64,000 nucleotides of DNA. Origin: Prorocentrum cordatum (lineage: Eukaryota; Sar; Dinophyceae; Prorocentrales; Prorocentraceae). The translations under genes were made by a program, and so were the position numbers. Numbering within the stretch: position 1 is the first letter of the stretch; the number at the start of each line of letters is the position of its first letter. This document shows, piece by piece, positions 63,605-64,000 of the stretch. The notes under the pieces were generated by a model that had not been told where the DNA came from, ran no database searches, and saw only the letters and a program-made list of their open reading frames with translations. The stretch covers positions 229,001-293,000 of the forward strand of contig CAUYUJ010016065.1 in assembly GCA_963575745.1 (NCBI GenBank), written 5' to 3'.

Positions 63605-64000
63605 CTACCACCACCAATCACTGCCGCAATGGCTATGAACACGCGGGAACAAAAACCCGGCGATGGAATAGTCGAAGACGGAAGAATGCGCGAGGCGATT
63701 GAACAACTGCCATCCGCAACCAGCACAGAGGGTCCAAGTTGACCTTCCGCCCGAACACCTCGCCTTGTTCACAGTGTCTCCGATCTGGCCCAAACTGTCA
63801 GAGCTGAAAGAAGGATGCAACCCACGAGGTCCCAAGCAGAGTCGACGTGCCTGTTCCAGGGTGCCTACGAGAGCCTGCGTGTTGGTCACACTGAGCCGCG
63901 GCGGCTCGCCAGAGGCGTCTTCGATACACTGGGACCCGTACATGATGCGCAAGAGCACCCACACAGACAGCTGGATGCGCAGGGGTACTCCGGATTCCAT
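63605..64000 (-). CDS. exon of an unknown protein, cut by the window end
   Basis: The minus-strand frame is open from the window edge to 63605. PLRIQLSVWVLLRIMYGSQC, RLSVTNTQALVGTLEQARRL and SDSLGQIGDTVNKARCS look like genuine coding sequence down to about 63740. The remainder (Cys/Trp-rich) may be intron read-through. The ATG at 64000 coincides with the edge, so the true start is unknown. No domain recognised. Confidence 0.4.
   Translation of the reverse strand: MESGVPLRIQLSVWVLLRIMYGSQCIEDASGEPPRLSVTNTQALVGTLEQARRLCLGPRGLHPSFSSDSLGQIGDTVNKARCSGGRSTWTLCAGCGWQLFNRLAHSSVFDYSIAGFLFPRVHSHCGSDWWW

Noticed and set aside
1-64000. Dinoflagellate spliced-leader RNA gene
   Set aside because: I looked for the conserved leader ending GGCTCAAG on both strands and did not find a full match.

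Overview
This looks like nuclear DNA from a dinoflagellate. The reasons are GC-rich sequence, fragmented LINE retrotransposons with apurinic-type endonuclease, RT and Cys/His finger domains, JmjC/cupin-like and PIF1-like helicase fragments, coding-like exons scattered in long non-coding stretches, and a very large load of satellites, minisatellites and trinucleotide tracts. The species cannot be fixed from sequence alone. Every coding segment I can support lies on the minus strand, which fits the one-directional gene arrays known in dinoflagellates. No rRNA, tRNA, CRISPR array or spliced-leader gene was recognised. A 100-base run of N at 24032-24131 is a scaffold gap, so order and distance across it are not certain.

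Layout. 1-6204 is a direct duplicate (about 99.4 % identical) of 35417-41619; each copy carries one long minus-strand ORF (1579 and 1551 codons) of an unrecognised, possibly transposase-like protein. 6.3-12.3 kb holds broken minus-strand coding fragments: a disordered protein, a fragment like the C-terminus of tRNA 2'-phosphotransferase, and a retrotransposon Gag-like pseudogene. 13.5-14.9 kb has three exons of a JmjC-like gene. 15.5-17.7 kb is a LINE remnant with an RNase H domain. 18.9-24.0 kb is a frameshifted LINE ORF2 (endonuclease, RT, zinc finger, C-terminal extension). 25.3-27.2 kb holds exons of an unknown gene. 27-35 kb is mostly repeats and skewed-composition DNA with a few candidate exons.

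41.7-54.1 kb is a composite repeat field: a 160-bp satellite in three arrays, a 52-bp minisatellite, a 738-bp tandem duplication, a 21-bp minisatellite in two arrays, and repeated flank modules. Several of these families carry variants of one short core (GAGGAAGTCTCAGGCGGGA and relatives), and a PIF1-like helicase 3' fragment (48159-49550) sits between two repeat modules. 55.1-58.3 kb is a 3.2-kb GAC-type trinucleotide block with an internal 565-bp tandem duplication. 58.7-64.0 kb has one good exon, two degenerate minisatellite fields, polypurine/polypyrimidine tracts and a further exon running off the window end.

Most of the window is mobile or repetitive DNA. I see no set of genes that forms a pathway; the most interesting signals are the duplicated long ORF with its excess of amino-acid-changing differences, and the shared core across unrelated-looking repeat families.
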